A stretch of DNA of 64,000 nucleotides from Entoloma clypeatum. Lineage: Eukaryota; Basidiomycota; Agaricomycetes; Agaricales; Entolomataceae. The first letter of the stretch is position 1; the number at the start of each line of letters is the position of its first letter. Positions 22,233 through 32,119 of the stretch are shown here, piece after piece. The stretch covers positions 2,976,001 through 3,040,000 of the forward strand of contig OY751493.1 of assembly GCA_963565915.1 (NCBI GenBank). The letters are read 5' to 3'. Under the pieces are notes generated by a model. The model was not told the DNA's origin, did no database searches, and worked only from the letters and a program-made list of their open reading frames with translations. The position numbers and the translations under genes are program-made.

Positions 22233-22440
22233 GTTTTTAGATTATTAGTGTATTACCGTAGTTACGACTGGTCTAGACCAGTTTGGACTGGTCCGGTCCA
22301 AGCAAAATGACATGCCGAGACCGGTTCCCCCTGGTTCGGTCTCGGTCTATCATATTTCTGAGTGATTGAAAGACCGGTCCGGTCTCGGTCCACCCATTTT
22401 TGGGGCAAAAAACCGAACCGAACCGAACCCTCAAACACTA

Positions 22441-22498
22441 AGCCTGATCTCTCGTCTCTTTGGAGGTTTATCTCCCTTCACAATTTTAGTCGACGCAA
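22441..22498 (-). pseudogene. Gypsy A3 pol N-terminal fragment
   Basis: 58 bp matching the start of gypsy A pol (compare 26877-26940, LQAQIKTRR upstream region). It lies between the hAT-like right end and A2 and carries the CGCAA at which A2 inserted. Together with 29067-31188 it is what remains of the older copy A3. The rest of A3 pol is gone. Confidence 0.75.
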
Positions 22499-22866
22499 TG
22501 TTATGCGTAACAAACCGTTCCAAGGTTCGGGCAGAGTATGCAGGAAGATGGAAAGGCGAAGAGCAATGTGATTGCTAAATCTAAGGAATCTAGCTATAGT
22601 ACAAAGGGTTTATATAGGTACTGACTATAGGCGATAGCATATGAGTCAGTGCTGCGCAAGGCAGTGTATCTGAGTAAGATAACTGCGGAAGGCAGTGCGT
22701 CTGAGTAAGACGACTGCGGAATGAGTCAGACAGCTGCGGAAAGCGAGTCAGCGCGGGAGCGAAGTATACTAAAGGAAATAAAGTATAATACGATATGTGT
22801 AAGCGGGGGCCGATGAGTAAAAGTGAAAAAGTAAGCATATACGTCCGTAGTCGTTAGTCCGTAACA
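22499..22866 (-). repeat. 3' LTR of gypsy A2
   Basis: 368 bp. Identical by eye to the 5' LTR at 28699-29066. The upstream target duplication is CGCAA. Confidence 0.93.
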
Positions 22867-22903
22867 TGTTCCTCTCCTCAAGGTCTGTGTCCTCACAGAC
22901 TAC

Positions 22904-23272
22904 CTACTCCCATCCATCGTTGCCATTTGGATCGGCCCAGGCAGGGTCAACTCGGTTACCCCAATCCTTTATCAGTTCATCGTTTACCGCTGTGGCAAAC
23001 TCTAAACCTCGAACGGCGAGGCGAAGGCGTCGGTTCTCGACAGCAAGGGTGTTGGTATAGTTTTTGAGGATGAGTTTCTCCTCAGCGGTGGGGGCGGTTG
23101 GCAAATCGGAAAGGGTATGAAGGCGGATATGCATCTGCCGGTGAAGGATGTCGGCAACGGAGGTTTCGAGCGCATGGATCTGGTCGCGCATGGAGAGCGC
23201 TTCGCCGATGAGGGTGGTGATGGTGGGGTTGATATCGGAAGCATCGGTGGAGGCGGCGGTGATGTTGGACAT
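22904..23272 (-). CDS. Third ORF of gypsy A (copy A2), unknown function
   Basis: 122 codons, ATG at 23272, between pol and the 3' LTR. Compared with copies A1 and A5 the protein differs at only a few positions (for example Val or Ala after ASTD, Ile or Leu in EEKLI). It has a predicted coiled-coil core around MRDQIHALETSV and ENRRLRLAVRG, is acidic at the C terminus (DPNGNDGWE), and has no Cys/His motif, signal or membrane segment. Chromoviruses normally lack an ORF here, so this may be an accessory protein or a 3' leader that happens to stay open. Its role is unknown. Confidence 0.7.
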   Translation of the reverse strand: MSNITAASTDASDINPTITTLIGEALSMRDQIHALETSVADILHRQMHIRLHTLSDLPTAPTAEEKLILKNYTNTLAVENRRLRLAVRGLEFATAVNDELIKDWGNRVDPAWADPNGNDGWE

Positions 23273-23387
23273 GGCAGAAATGATGTTTGAAAGGTATAAG
23301 AAGAACGGCGTGTTGGGCGAGAAGAGTTGGAGCGGGGAACTCGATGTGACAGAAGTCGATGTGGAAAATGGCTCAAAGTTTATTCTT

Positions 23388-26300
23388 TTATCGTGGACGC
23401 GATGGATTTTGCCGATGAAAGTCTCGGATCAAGTCTTGAGCGTTCTGAACATTAGTCCGAGGTTCCCACGTGTTCTCTTCTGGGCCATACCCTTCCCATT
23501 GGACGAGGTACTGGATCTTTCCGCGGAATTTTCGAGAGTCCAGGATCGTGGAGACATGGTATTCTTCTCGTCCTTCGACGATGATCGGATCAGGGGCTGG
23601 CTTCTTTTTCTGAATGGCATACTTCGGGGTTTCGTATGGCGATAACAGGGTTTCGTTGAACACAGGGTGGATCATTTTCCAGGTTTTGGGAAGATCAAGA
23701 CGGTATGCGCTAGCTCCTTTCTTCTCTAGGACTTTGAACGGTCCGTGTCGGAGGGCGTCAAGTTTCTTTGAGGGACGATCAGTCCTGATGTTAGTCCCTT
23801 CCAGCCACACCTTGTCTCCGATGCGGTAATCCCGAGACGGGCTTCGTCGTGTGTCAACTGTCTTCTTCATCTGATCCTGTGCCTGTTTTAGTGCTGCGTT
23901 GGCTTCTTCTCGTGCCTGTTTGAGTTTTTTCAAGAAGTCGTTTGCTGCCGGATTGGTGTCTTCCAACACAAGTTCTCCCTTCCAAGGATGCAGACCGTAG
24001 TTGAGATAGAATGGTGTGTACTTTGTCGCTTGATGTTCTTTGTCATTGTACTGGAATTCTGCGATTGCGATCCATTCCGCCCAATCATCTTGTAGATGGT
24101 TGACAAAGTTTCGTAAGAACACCTCGGTTTCCTGATGCGATCGTTCGGCCTGTCCATCAGTCTGTGGATGGTACGCAGTGGACAGATTTCTTTTGATCCC
24201 TAACATGCGGCAAAGTATCTCCATAAACTTCGCGGCGAACTGCGGTCCCCTATCGCTGATGATCTTCTTGGGAATTCCATGAAGTTTCCATATCTGGTCC
24301 CGATAGATCTTGGCTAATCCTTCAGCCGATAGTTCCACGGTTGTCGGGATGAGATGAAGCATCTTTGAATGTCTGTCCGTGATGACCAGAATTGCGTTCT
24401 TCCCATCAGATTCTGGTATCGGTCCTACGACGTCAATCCCTATATCTTCCCATGGTTGACTTGGCGCGGCGTTAGGGTGCAGAGGGGCGTGTCTCTTTTG
24501 GCGGCTGATCTTGTTGCGTTGACAGGTGTCACAACCTTTCACATACTTCTTTACGTCATGTAGGATGGTGGGCCACCAGTAGGTGCGAGTGAGAAGTTCA
24601 TGCGTTCGATACTGTCCTGGATGTCCTGCCACTGGTGCGTCGTGCGCTTCAAACATCAGTTCTTGGCGCAATTGTGGGTCTGGTGGAACATAGACTCGTT
24701 CTCCTGCGTAGGTGATGCCATTTTCCTGCTGGTACCAGTGAGGATTCTTCTTCAGACCCTGGGCTACTTCTGTTTCCATGCGATTCGAGGCCTTGATGCG
24801 TACGATCCATGGGTTTTCGATGGTTGTGATGTTTCCGATTTTGATGGAATCAGATGTTTCACCCCCTTCAAAGAATTGTTCCTCCGTGAACATCTCCATT
24901 TGTATCACATCTTCTGATTCCAATCGTTTCAAAAATAGCCCCTCCTTGAGCATTTGGTCGCTGTCCTGCGGCTCGAGTTCCGTCTCATACCAGGGTAAAC
25001 GTGACAGGATGTCTGCTTTCGCGTTTGTCTTCCCAGGTACATGTCGCAATTCGAAGTCATAGTCTTGTAGCTTCATCTTCCAGCGCCTCTGTCGTTGGTT
25101 TAGGTCCTGAGGACGCCGGAAATACTCCAGGTTTTTGTGATCGGTTAAGATCTCGAAACGTTCCTTGGCTTCAAGTAGATAATGTCGCCAGTCCTTCAGT
25201 GCTTCCATGACTGCCAAGAGTTCCTTGTCATAGATCTCGTAATTCTGTTCGGCCGCGGACATGGTCCGCGACAAGAACGCGATAGGATGCCACTTGTCGT
25301 CTTGTTTCTGTGAGAGTACCGCTCCAATTGCATAACCCGATGCATCGGTTTCAACCCTGAACTGTCCGTCCGGTTTGGGCAATGCCAAGACTGGTGCTGT
25401 CGTGATTGCCCGTATGAGACCTTCAAATGCTTCTTGCGCCGCTGGTCCCCATGTGAATGCTGTATTTCCCGTAAGTGTCGTGAGTGGCTTTGCGATGTTT
25501 GAGTATCCTTCAATGAAGCGTCGATAAAAATTGGCAAATCCCAGGAACCTCTGGACTTCCTTTTTTGATGTGGGTACTCGCCAGTTCCGGATTGTGTCCA
25601 CCTTTTCAGTTTCCATCTCGACACGTCCTTCACCCACGACATATCCCAATATGGGGCATTTCGTTACTTCCCAAAGACACTTCTTCTCCTTTAGGAACAA
25701 GTCATTGTCCGACAGGATCTGCAAGATCTCTTCGGTGTTCCGGGCAAGTTCTTCCTTGGTTTTACCAATAACCACTATGTCATCCATGTAAATCACACAG
25801 ATGCGCCGACGGATCTGATCCCTGAATAGGCTGGCCATCATCCGAGAGAACGTTCCCGGGGAATTGCAGAGACCGAGAAACATGACCAATGGTTCAAACA
25901 ATCCTCGGCTGGTCAAGAAGGCGGCTTTCCATTCGTCACCCTTTTTGATCCGCACATTATTGTATCCCCACATGATGTCCATTTTGTTGAAGTAGACTGC
26001 GTCCTTCAATACATCCAAGAGGTCGTTGATGCGTGGGAGTGGGAATTTGTCCTTAACCGTGAATTTGTTAACCGTGCGATAGTCCTGTACCAATCGTTTG
26101 GAACCGTCTTTCTTGTTAATGAAGAAGCAGGGTGATGCATAAGGTGATTTGGACGGTCGGATCTTTCCGGTTGCCAGGCCTTCGTCGATGAATTCGTCCA
26201 GTTCTTCTTGCTCCTTTTGGGTCATAGGGTACGTGTTTCCCCCTAGCTCCTTTGGTGCGTCCGGTGTAAGTTCGATGCCGTGGTCCCATTCCCTTTCCTT

Positions 26301-26996
26301 TGGGATCTTGTCAAAGTTTTCTTTTTCAAAAAGATGGGCAAAACGTTCAACATATGAGGGTCGTTTGGTTGTGGGAGGTGGTGTGGGAGTAACTGCTTCC
26401 AATATGGGGTCTCCGGGCTTCCATTTCTGATCTGATTTCTTGGGTGCGTCCTTGTCTCGTATTTCCACCATGCGAACCCGATGTTTGCGACCATTAAGGT
26501 TAACCCTGAAATCCGAGTGTTTGGTTTGACACGTTGATGGGCATCGGTTGAATGTTACGGCGCCGCTCGTCCAATTGATTGTAGGGTTGTGGTGCACCAA
26601 CCAATCATGTCCCAAAAGCATATCCGTTCTCCCAATGTCCAATACCATTGCTTCCATGGTTTCCTGGTGTGTTCCCAAGTCCAGCTTGACTTCGGCAAGT
26701 TTTTCTGCTTTCTGTTGTCGGTTCGGTGATCCATCCGCATTTAGGATTGATATGGGCTTTATTCCACGTGTGGGAAGGTTCTGTTCACGTACTATTCTGG
26801 GATGGATACATGTGCGTTCACATCCGCTATCGACCTCGGGTCGAATGGCCTTTGGTCCTCGTCGTGTTTTGATCTGAGCTTGCAGCTTGATCTCTCGTCG
26901 TTTCGGAGGTTTATCTCCCTTGACAATCTTAGTTGACGCAACGGCTCGCTTTGCAGGGATAACATAAGTTATATTGTCTGTAACTGCACCAGGCAA
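23388..26996 (-). CDS. pol: Gypsy A2 Pol polyprotein (PR-RT-RH-INT-chromodomain)
   Basis: 1202 codons, uninterrupted. Order: retropepsin with DSG at residues 56-58; RT with YMDD at 403-406 and the preceding [12 protein letters not shown] block; RNase H ([16 protein letters not shown], then DHKNLEYF); integrase zinc region ([11 protein letters not shown]...GCDTCQ) and D-D-E core ([24 protein letters not shown]). A C-terminal chromodomain follows ([17 protein letters not shown]), which in this clade directs integration to methylated-histone chromatin. The first codon of the frame is TTG and the frame is already open back into gag, so Pol is probably made as Gag-Pol by -1 frameshifting. All key residues are present. 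Confidence 0.95.
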   Translation of the reverse strand: MPGAVTDNITYVIPAKRAVASTKIVKGDKPPKRREIKLQAQIKTRRGPKAIRPEVDSGCERTCIHPRIVREQNLPTRGIKPISILNADGSPNRQQKAEKLAEVKLDLGTHQETMEAMVLDIGRTDMLLGHDWLVHHNPTINWTSGAVTFNRCPSTCQTKHSDFRVNLNGRKHRVRMVEIRDKDAPKKSDQKWKPGDPILEAVTPTPPPTTKRPSYVERFAHLFEKENFDKIPKEREWDHGIELTPDAPKELGGNTYPMTQKEQEELDEFIDEGLATGKIRPSKSPYASPCFFINKKDGSKRLVQDYRTVNKFTVKDKFPLPRINDLLDVLKDAVYFNKMDIMWGYNNVRIKKGDEWKAAFLTSRGLFEPLVMFLGLCNSPGTFSRMMASLFRDQIRRRICVIYMDDIVVIGKTKEELARNTEEILQILSDNDLFLKEKKCLWEVTKCPILGYVVGEGRVEMETEKVDTIRNWRVPTSKKEVQRFLGFANFYRRFIEGYSNIAKPLTTLTGNTAFTWGPAAQEAFEGLIRAITTAPVLALPKPDGQFRVETDASGYAIGAVLSQKQDDKWHPIAFLSRTMSAAEQNYEIYDKELLAVMEALKDWRHYLLEAKERFEILTDHKNLEYFRRPQDLNQRQRRWKMKLQDYDFELRHVPGKTNAKADILSRLPWYETELEPQDSDQMLKEGLFLKRLESEDVIQMEMFTEEQFFEGGETSDSIKIGNITTIENPWIVRIKASNRMETEVAQGLKKNPHWYQQENGITYAGERVYVPPDPQLRQELMFEAHDAPVAGHPGQYRTHELLTRTYWWPTILHDVKKYVKGCDTCQRNKISRQKRHAPLHPNAAPSQPWEDIGIDVVGPIPESDGKNAILVITDRHSKMLHLIPTTVELSAEGLAKIYRDQIWKLHGIPKKIISDRGPQFAAKFMEILCRMLGIKRNLSTAYHPQTDGQAERSHQETEVFLRNFVNHLQDDWAEWIAIAEFQYNDKEHQATKYTPFYLNYGLHPWKGELVLEDTNPAANDFLKKLKQAREEANAALKQAQDQMKKTVDTRRSPSRDYRIGDKVWLEGTNIRTDRPSKKLDALRHGPFKVLEKKGASAYRLDLPKTWKMIHPVFNETLLSPYETPKYAIQKKKPAPDPIIVEGREEYHVSTILDSRKFRGKIQYLVQWEGYGPEENTWEPRTNVQNAQDLIRDFHRQNPSRPR

Positions 26997-27037
26997 GCGA
27001 GTTCGTTTAATGGATAAGGGTCGCGACTTAGCGTCGT

Positions 27038-27907
27038 TTAATCGGACCCTTCGGGAAAATCCTTCTCATCGGTCTCTATGGTGATGGTTTCATCGTCATC
27101 ATCGGTATCTCCATCAGACACCTTCCTAATCTTTCCAGAGTTCTTCTTCGGCTTGCGGCAGTTGCGCGCAATATGTCCTTCTTGGTCGCAGTTGAAACAC
27201 TTACGACCATCTTTCTTCTTTGGGGCTTTGCAGTCTTTGGCAAGGTGACCAAAGCGCTGACAGTTGTAGCAACGGGCTACTCCTGCTTTGTCGATCTCCA
27301 TGGCTTTGCCTTGACCACCATAAGTGGTACCCGATCCGGTGCGTGTGTCGCCACCCCCTCGGATGACTAATGCATGTCCCTCCATCTGTCGTCCCTTGTT
27401 TCGGATCTCCTTTGCGTAATCAGTGTACGTCTTGCCATCGCTAGCCACTTGTTCAGAAATTTTGCGGTTGACGTTCTTTTCCAGGATGTATTTCCCAGTT
27501 TCTTCGCCAAGGTTTGACAGCTTCAAGATCTCTTCGAATTCGTCCAAGAATTCGTCGATGGTGCGTTTCTCCTGTTTCAGGACTTCGAGTTTCGCCTTGG
27601 CCGCTGCCGACTTGTTGGCAATAGAGAATCGCGTAGCGATGTCATCTGAGAATCCTAACCAGGTGATGTTCTCGCCATCGGTGGCAAGGTCGTCTAATTT
27701 GTTGCTGGCCCAGTGTTTACCGGACCCTTCCATCATGCGGGATAACACCGCAAGAATCTTCTGATCGTCGGACAGTCCCTTCTGGAACCTGATGTATAAT
27801 TTGGTGGCTTTCCACCACTCGTCGAAGGTGTGTCTGTCTTTGAACATCCCAGGATCTTTGATGATCTTGGATGTATCCATTGTTTGTACTGTCGGTGCTT
27901 CTGCCAT
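27038..27907 (-). CDS. gag: Gypsy A2 Gag
   Basis: 289 codons from ATG 27907. It forms the particle and binds element RNA. The N-terminal two thirds is the retrotransposon Gag core ([49 protein letters not shown]). It is followed by two CCHC zinc knuckles, [14 protein letters not shown] and [14 protein letters not shown], and an acidic tail. The stop TAA overlaps an open -1 frame leading into pol 41 nt upstream of pol's first listed codon. The ATG lies 2 nt after the TAG of the upstream frame. Copies A3 and A5 have a TGA where this copy has CGA in [10 protein letters not shown]. Confidence 0.95.
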   Translation of the reverse strand: MAEAPTVQTMDTSKIIKDPGMFKDRHTFDEWWKATKLYIRFQKGLSDDQKILAVLSRMMEGSGKHWASNKLDDLATDGENITWLGFSDDIATRFSIANKSAAAKAKLEVLKQEKRTIDEFLDEFEEILKLSNLGEETGKYILEKNVNRKISEQVASDGKTYTDYAKEIRNKGRQMEGHALVIRGGGDTRTGSGTTYGGQGKAMEIDKAGVARCYNCQRFGHLAKDCKAPKKKDGRKCFNCDQEGHIARNCRKPKKNSGKIRKVSDGDTDDDDETITIETDEKDFPEGSD

Positions 27908-27909
27908 GT

Positions 27910-28681
27910 CTAGAACCTGCGGAGTAGGAGAGGTGTCGGATTGTTGGGATGAAGATGGGGTTCGGGATATAGGTAGGGGTTGAAAATCAGTCCCTGTTCT
28001 AGGCGTCTGTTCGGTATCTGACTGCGCGGAGTCAAAAGTAAATTCGTCAGGGGACTCGTCGGCGGAATCGGTGGCAAAACGTTCGGGGTATTTCCTCTGT
28101 AGATCTCTAAGGAATCTCTGTTCCTGCGCGTCTGTTGGTCGCGAGAAGGGGTCAAGTCTCTCGTTTCGTGCCCAACGGTTGTACTCGGTTTGTTGTTCTT
28201 CGATGGTGAAGTGGGCGTAGATCTGCTGCTTCGAGTAGGACGTGATGATGTGGCTCTGGGACGTCTCGATGTGAGCGTCCTAATCAATCTTCTGATAACG
28301 GTTGTCTGGACACCGATAAACTCTCTGATCTCTGTGATCCGACCTGTCTGAGGTCCTTCTTGAACGCGAAAGCTTTCGAGTTCGTTCTGTCGGGCGTTGT
28401 AACGCGCGATCTGGTGTTGCCGAGCAAGATGGATGCTCTCTGCTATCTCGCCGTGGGGGCGATGCTCGTCGTTGTCTAGTTCTTCGTCAAGCACCTGCTG
28501 TAGGATGCGACGGATCTCCGATTCGATGTACTGCTGGATAAGCGTAAAATCGATACTGTCTCGAGGACTTAGCTCCTCCTGTCGGGCTTCTGGCGTGCTG
28601 AATGGGTTACTGGTGAAGTCTTCAAAGAAGCGCGACGTCTTGACTCGTCTGGTAGTTGCTCTCTTCGCTCTGGGCGAACCT
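27910..28681 (-). other. ATG-less upstream frame of gypsy A2 (ORF0)
   Basis: The minus-strand frame is open from a TAA inside the primer-binding region to a TAG at 27912-27910, about 255 codons, without a single ATG. The first part (RFFEDFTSNPF, DFTLIQQYIESEIRRIL, EIAESIHLARQHQIARYNARQ) looks like real helical protein, and the later part is Ser/Thr/Pro/Arg-rich. Its stop is separated from the gag ATG by two bases and lies in a different frame. It may be a leader that stays open by chance, a non-AUG-started protein, or an N-terminal Gag extension. The frame is recognisable but broken in A3 and A5. Confidence 0.45.
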
Positions 28682-28685
28682 AACG

Positions 28686-28696
28686 AGATTTAGCAA
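28686..28696 (-). promoter_or_regulatory. Putative self-priming primer-binding site of gypsy A2
   Basis: Read on the minus strand, TTGCTAAATCT lies 2 nt inside the 5' LTR. It is the exact reverse complement of AGATTTAGCAA at 28782-28772 within the same LTR. Eleven nt is also the length used by Tf1 of fission yeast. No tRNA-like 3' CCA complement (TGG) is present. Confidence 0.6.
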
Positions 28697-28698
28697 CT

Positions 28699-29066
28699 TG
28701 TTATGCGTAACAAACCGTTCCAAGGTTCGGGCAGAGTATGCAGGAAGATGGAAAGGCGAAGAGCAATGTGATTGCTAAATCTAAGGAATCTAGCTATAGT
28801 ACAAAGGGTTTATATAGGTACTGACTATAGGCGATAGCATATGAGTCAGTGCTGCGCAAGGCAGTGTATCTGAGTAAGATAACTGCGGAAGGCAGTGCGT
28901 CTGAGTAAGACGACTGCGGAATGAGTCAGACAGCTGCGGAAAGCGAGTCAGCGCGGGAGCGAAGTATACTAAAGGAAATAAAGTATAATACGATATGTGT
29001 AAGCGGGGGCCGATGAGTAAAAGTGAAAAAGTAAGCATATACGTCCGTAGTCGTTAGTCCGTAACA
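28699..29066 (-). repeat. 5' LTR of gypsy A2 with TATA box
   Basis: 368 bp. On the minus strand TATATAAA (28816-28809) precedes AGATTTAGCAA (28782-28772) by 34 bp, so RNA would start at or near the segment that pairs with the primer-binding site. Promoter position is inferred from sequence only. Confidence 0.9.
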
Positions 29067-29167
29067 CGCAACGGCTCACTTGGCAGGGATGACATAGGTT
29101 CTATTGTCTGCAGTCATACAAGGCAAGCAAGTCCGTTTAATAGATAAGGGTCGCGACTTAGCGTCAT

Positions 29168-30024
29168 TTAATCGGACCCTTCGGGAAAATCCTTCTCGTC
29201 GGCTTCTAAGATTGTGGTTTCATCATTCTCGGCATCTTCCTCGGACACCTTCCTAACCCTTCCAGAGTTCTTCTTCAGCTTGCGGCAGTTGTGCGCAATA
29301 TGGCCTTCTTGGTCGCAGTTGAAACACTTGCGACCATCTTTCTTCTTTGGAGCGCTACAGTCCTTAGCCAGGTGACTGAAGCATTGACAGTTGTAGCAAT
29401 GGGCTACTCCTGCTTTGCCAATCTCCATGGCCTTGCCCTGACCACCATAAGTGGTACCCAATCCGGTGCGCATGTCACCACCACCTTGGATGACCAGTGC
29501 GTGTCCCTCCATCTGTCGTCCCTTGTTTCGGATCTCCTTTGCGTACTCGGAGTACGTCTTGCCATCGCTAGCCACTTGTTCAGAGATTCTGCGGTTGACG
29601 TTCTTTTCTAGGATGTATTTCCCAGTTTCTTTGCCAAGGTTTGACAGCTTCAAGAGCTCTTCGAATTCATCCAAGAATTCGTCGACGGTGCGTTTCTCTT
29701 GTCTCAGGACTTCGAGTCTTGCTTTGGCAGCGACCGACTTGTTGGCGATGGAGAATCATGTGGCGATATCATCAGAGAAACCTAGCCAGGTGATGTTCTC
29801 GTTGTCAACAGCAAGAGCGTCTAACTTGTTACTGGCCCAGTGCCTGCCAGACCCTTCCATCATGCGGCAAGAATCTTCTGATCATCTGTGAGGCTCTTTT
29901 GGAACCTGATGTATAGTTTGGTGGCTTTCCACCACTTGTCAAATGTGTGTCTGTCCTTGAACATCCCAGGATCCTTGATGATCTTGGATGTATCCATTGT
30001 TTGTACTGCCGGAGCTTCTGCCAT
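29168..30024 (-). pseudogene. gag: Gypsy A3 gag, broken
   Basis: Homologous to A2 gag from the same ATG (30022-30024). An 11-bp deletion near 29865 shifts the frame, and a TGA at 29758-29756 replaces the CGA of A2. Both zinc knuckles are still readable (CYNCQCFSHLAKDC and [14 protein letters not shown]), the first with Gly changed to Ser. It is non-functional. Confidence 0.85.
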
Positions 30025-30026
30025 GT

Positions 30027-30807
30027 CTAGAGTCTGCAGAGGAGGAGAGGGGTCGGGTTGTTGGGATGAAGATGGGGTTCGGGATACAGGTAGGGATTGA
30101 AAATGAGTCCCTGTTCTAGGCGTCTGTTCGATATCTGACTGCGCGGAGTCCTAAGTAAATTTGTCAGGGGACTTGTCGGCGGAATTGGTGGCAAAACGCT
30201 CGGGGTATTTCCTCTGTAGATCTCTAAGGAATCTCTGTTCCTGCACATCTGTTGGTCATGAGAAGGGGTCAAGTCTCTTGTTCCATGCCCAACGGTTGTA
30301 CTTGGTCTGTTGCTCTTCAGTGGTGAAGTGGGCGTAGATCTGCTGCTTTGAGTAAGACATGATGATGTGGCTCTGGGACATCTCGATGTGAGCATCCTAA
30401 TCAATCTTCTGATAATGGTTGTCTGGACACCGATAAACTCTCTGATCTCTGTAATCCAACCTGTCTGAGGTCCTTCTTGAATGCGAAAGCTTTTGAGTTT
30501 GTTCTGTCAGGCATTATAGTGTGCGATCTGGTGTTGCTGAGCAAGATGGATGCTCTCTGCTATCTCGCCATGGGGGCGATGCTTGTCGTTGTCTAGTTCT
30601 TCGTCAAGCACCTGCTGTAGGATGCGACGGATCTCCAATTCGATGTACTGCTGGATAAGCGTAAAATCAATACTGTCTTGAGGACTTAGCTCCTCCTGTC
30701 GGGCTTCTGGCATGCTGAATGGGTTACTGGTGAAGTCTTCAAAGAAGCGCAACGTCTTGACTCATCTAGTAGTTGCTCTCTTCACTCTGGGCGAACCTAA
30801 CGAGATT
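30027..30807 (-). pseudogene. ATG-less upstream frame of gypsy A3, broken
   Basis: It aligns with the A2 upstream frame (FFEDFTSNPFSMPEARQEEL; QQYIELEIRRIL) but has a stop near 30507 and others downstream, and many Arg-to-His/Gln/Cys changes from CpG decay. It shows the region was open in the ancestor. Confidence 0.5.
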
Positions 30808-30815
30808 TAGCAACT

Positions 30816-31188
30816 TGTTATGCTTAACAAACCGTTCCAAGGTTCGGGCAGAGTATGCAGGAAGTGGAAAGGTGAGGAGCAATGTGATTGCTAAATCTAA
30901 GGAATCTACTCTAGTACAAGGGGTTTATATAGGTACTGACTATAGGCGGTAGCAGATGAGTCAGTACTGCGGAAGGCAGTGCGCATGAGTAAGGCAATTG
31001 TGGAAGGCTATGTACAATGAGTCATACATACTGCGGAGCTGAGTAAAGCTACTGCAGAATGAGTCAGAGCGGCAGCGAAGGAAATGGAAATAGATGTTGT
31101 GATATAATGTATTCGTAAGAGGGCGCCGAGTCGGGCCGATAAGTAAAAGTGATGACGACATCATCTGCATACTGTAGAACCCGTAACA
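30816..31188 (-). repeat. 5' LTR of gypsy A3
   Basis: 373 bp, TGTTATGCTTAAC...CCCGTAACA on the plus strand. It is closer to the solo LTR at 19812 than to A2. The putative primer-binding AGATTTAGCAA is retained just left of it (30803-30813). Confidence 0.85.
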
Positions 31189-31405
31189 ATAGTAAGTAAA
31201 TATACCTACTGCAGCTGATTTTTTGTTGCAGACCAGTTTAAACTGGTTCAAACTGGTTTGGTCTCATGATGTGGGTCAACCAAGACCGGTTTATAGCAGT
31301 TCAGTCCGGTTTTTTTTTCTTTTGAGTACCACAAAAGACCGGTCTGGTCTCCGGTCCTACCCTTTTTGGGTCAAAAAACCAGACTGGACCAAACCCTTAA
31401 ACACT
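31189..31405. mobile_element. hAT-like MITE fragment
   Basis: It ends, read inward, with TAGTGTTTAAGGGTTTGGTC at 31405 and contains the AAACTGGTTCAAACTGG words of the family. The left end is not identifiable, probably lost where A3 inserted. The next eight bases, CTACTGGT, already belong to gypsy A4. Confidence 0.6.
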
Positions 31406-31816
31406 ACTACTGGTGGCCTACCATCCTGCATGACGTGAAGAAGTATGTGAAAGGTTGTGACACTTGTCAATGCAACAAGATCAACCAACAGAAGCGACAT
31501 GCTCCGCTACATCCCCATGCAGTGCCAAGTCACCCATGGGAAGACATAGGGATCAACGTTGTGGGACCGATACCAGAATCTGATGGAAAGAATGCAATTC
31601 TGGTCATCACGGATAGACATTTGAAGATGCTTCATCTCATTCCAACAACCATGGAAGTATCGGCTGAAGGATTAGCCAAGATCTATCGGGATCAGATATG
31701 GAAGCTTCATGGGATCCCCAAGAAGATCATCAGCGATAGGGGACCGCAGTTCGCCGCAAAGTTCATGGAGATACTCTGCCACATGCTAGAGATCAAGAGG
31801 AACCTGTCCACCACAT
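31406..31816 (+). pseudogene. Gypsy A4 integrase fragment
   Basis: About 411 bp of pol from the integrase zinc region ([21 protein letters not shown]) through the catalytic core ([24 protein letters not shown]) to NLSTT, then cut. One finger-proximal Arg is Cys, again a CpG change. It is bounded by a MITE end on the left and unrelated DNA on the right. Confidence 0.85.
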
Positions 31817-32119
31817 GTTACGGCGATAGCCTACAATCGGTACAAGGTCCTAGTCACATGGGTTCCTACTGTTTCCACACAAGTCCCTCAGTAGGACAAC
31901 TTGTTCAAGATCAGCGAGTTCCTCAGAAGGACGACTTGACCAGGAACTGGTCTGTTTCGTCTTCAAGTCTTCCAAGGACGTTGTTCTTGTCTTCGGGGTT
32001 GGTGAATAGGTTTAGGAGTCGGGATCGTCTGGTGTGTCTGTTGGTGTTGAAGCGCACTTATTCGGGTGAGGCAATGCGGAGGTTGGACATGGTGATGAGA
32101 AGATGTGGATCATTGGGGT
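31817..32119 (-). other. 3' region of gypsy C, or unknown
   Basis: About 300 bp between the A4 fragment and the stop of gypsy C pol. It begins TGTTACGG, which could be an LTR edge, but it does not match the gypsy C LTR at 58520-58977. No gene is seen. Confidence 0.35.

Larger units (their letters stand above)
19656..22440. mobile_element. hAT-like non-autonomous element with inverted iteron arrays
   Basis: The left end is TAGTGTTTCAAGGTTCAGTC and the right end, read inward, TAGTGTTTGAGGGTTCGG, the same terminal motif as the small MITEs. Inside each end lies an array of about 20-bp repeats in opposite orientation (20275-20745 and 21823-22232) around an AT-richer core. A solo gypsy A LTR interrupts the left arm. 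The flanking octamers ATGTCAAT and AGCCTGAT do not match, so the two ends may come from two insertions joined by recombination, or one flank was deleted. No transposase frame is present. Confidence 0.55.
22499..29066 (-). mobile_element. Gypsy A2, intact and probably young Ty3/gypsy chromovirus
   Basis: 6568 bp. The two LTRs (22499-22866 and 28699-29066) read identical over 368 bp, and CGCAA flanks both ends (22494-22498 and 29067-29071). In element order it has 5' LTR, putative self-priming site, an ATG-less upstream frame, gag, pol (protease, RT, RNase H, integrase, chromodomain), a third ORF and 3' LTR. No frame is broken. Identical LTRs mean insertion so recent that no substitution has accumulated, so this copy is the best candidate for an active element here. 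Confidence 0.95.
29067..31188 (-). mobile_element. Gypsy A3, older copy, 5' half only
   Basis: It contains gag, the ATG-less upstream frame and a 373-bp 5' LTR in minus orientation. A2 is inserted in it at CGCAA, and 22441-22498 is the continuation on the far side. Many C-to-T and G-to-A differences from A2 show age. Confidence 0.85.

Noticed and set aside
22904..23272. Envelope-like gene in gypsy A
   Set aside because: Position after pol fits, but there is no signal peptide, membrane segment or Cys pattern.
31817..32119. 3' LTR of gypsy C starting at TGTTACGG
   Set aside because: Only the first few bases agree with the gypsy C LTR at 58520-58977; the rest does not align.
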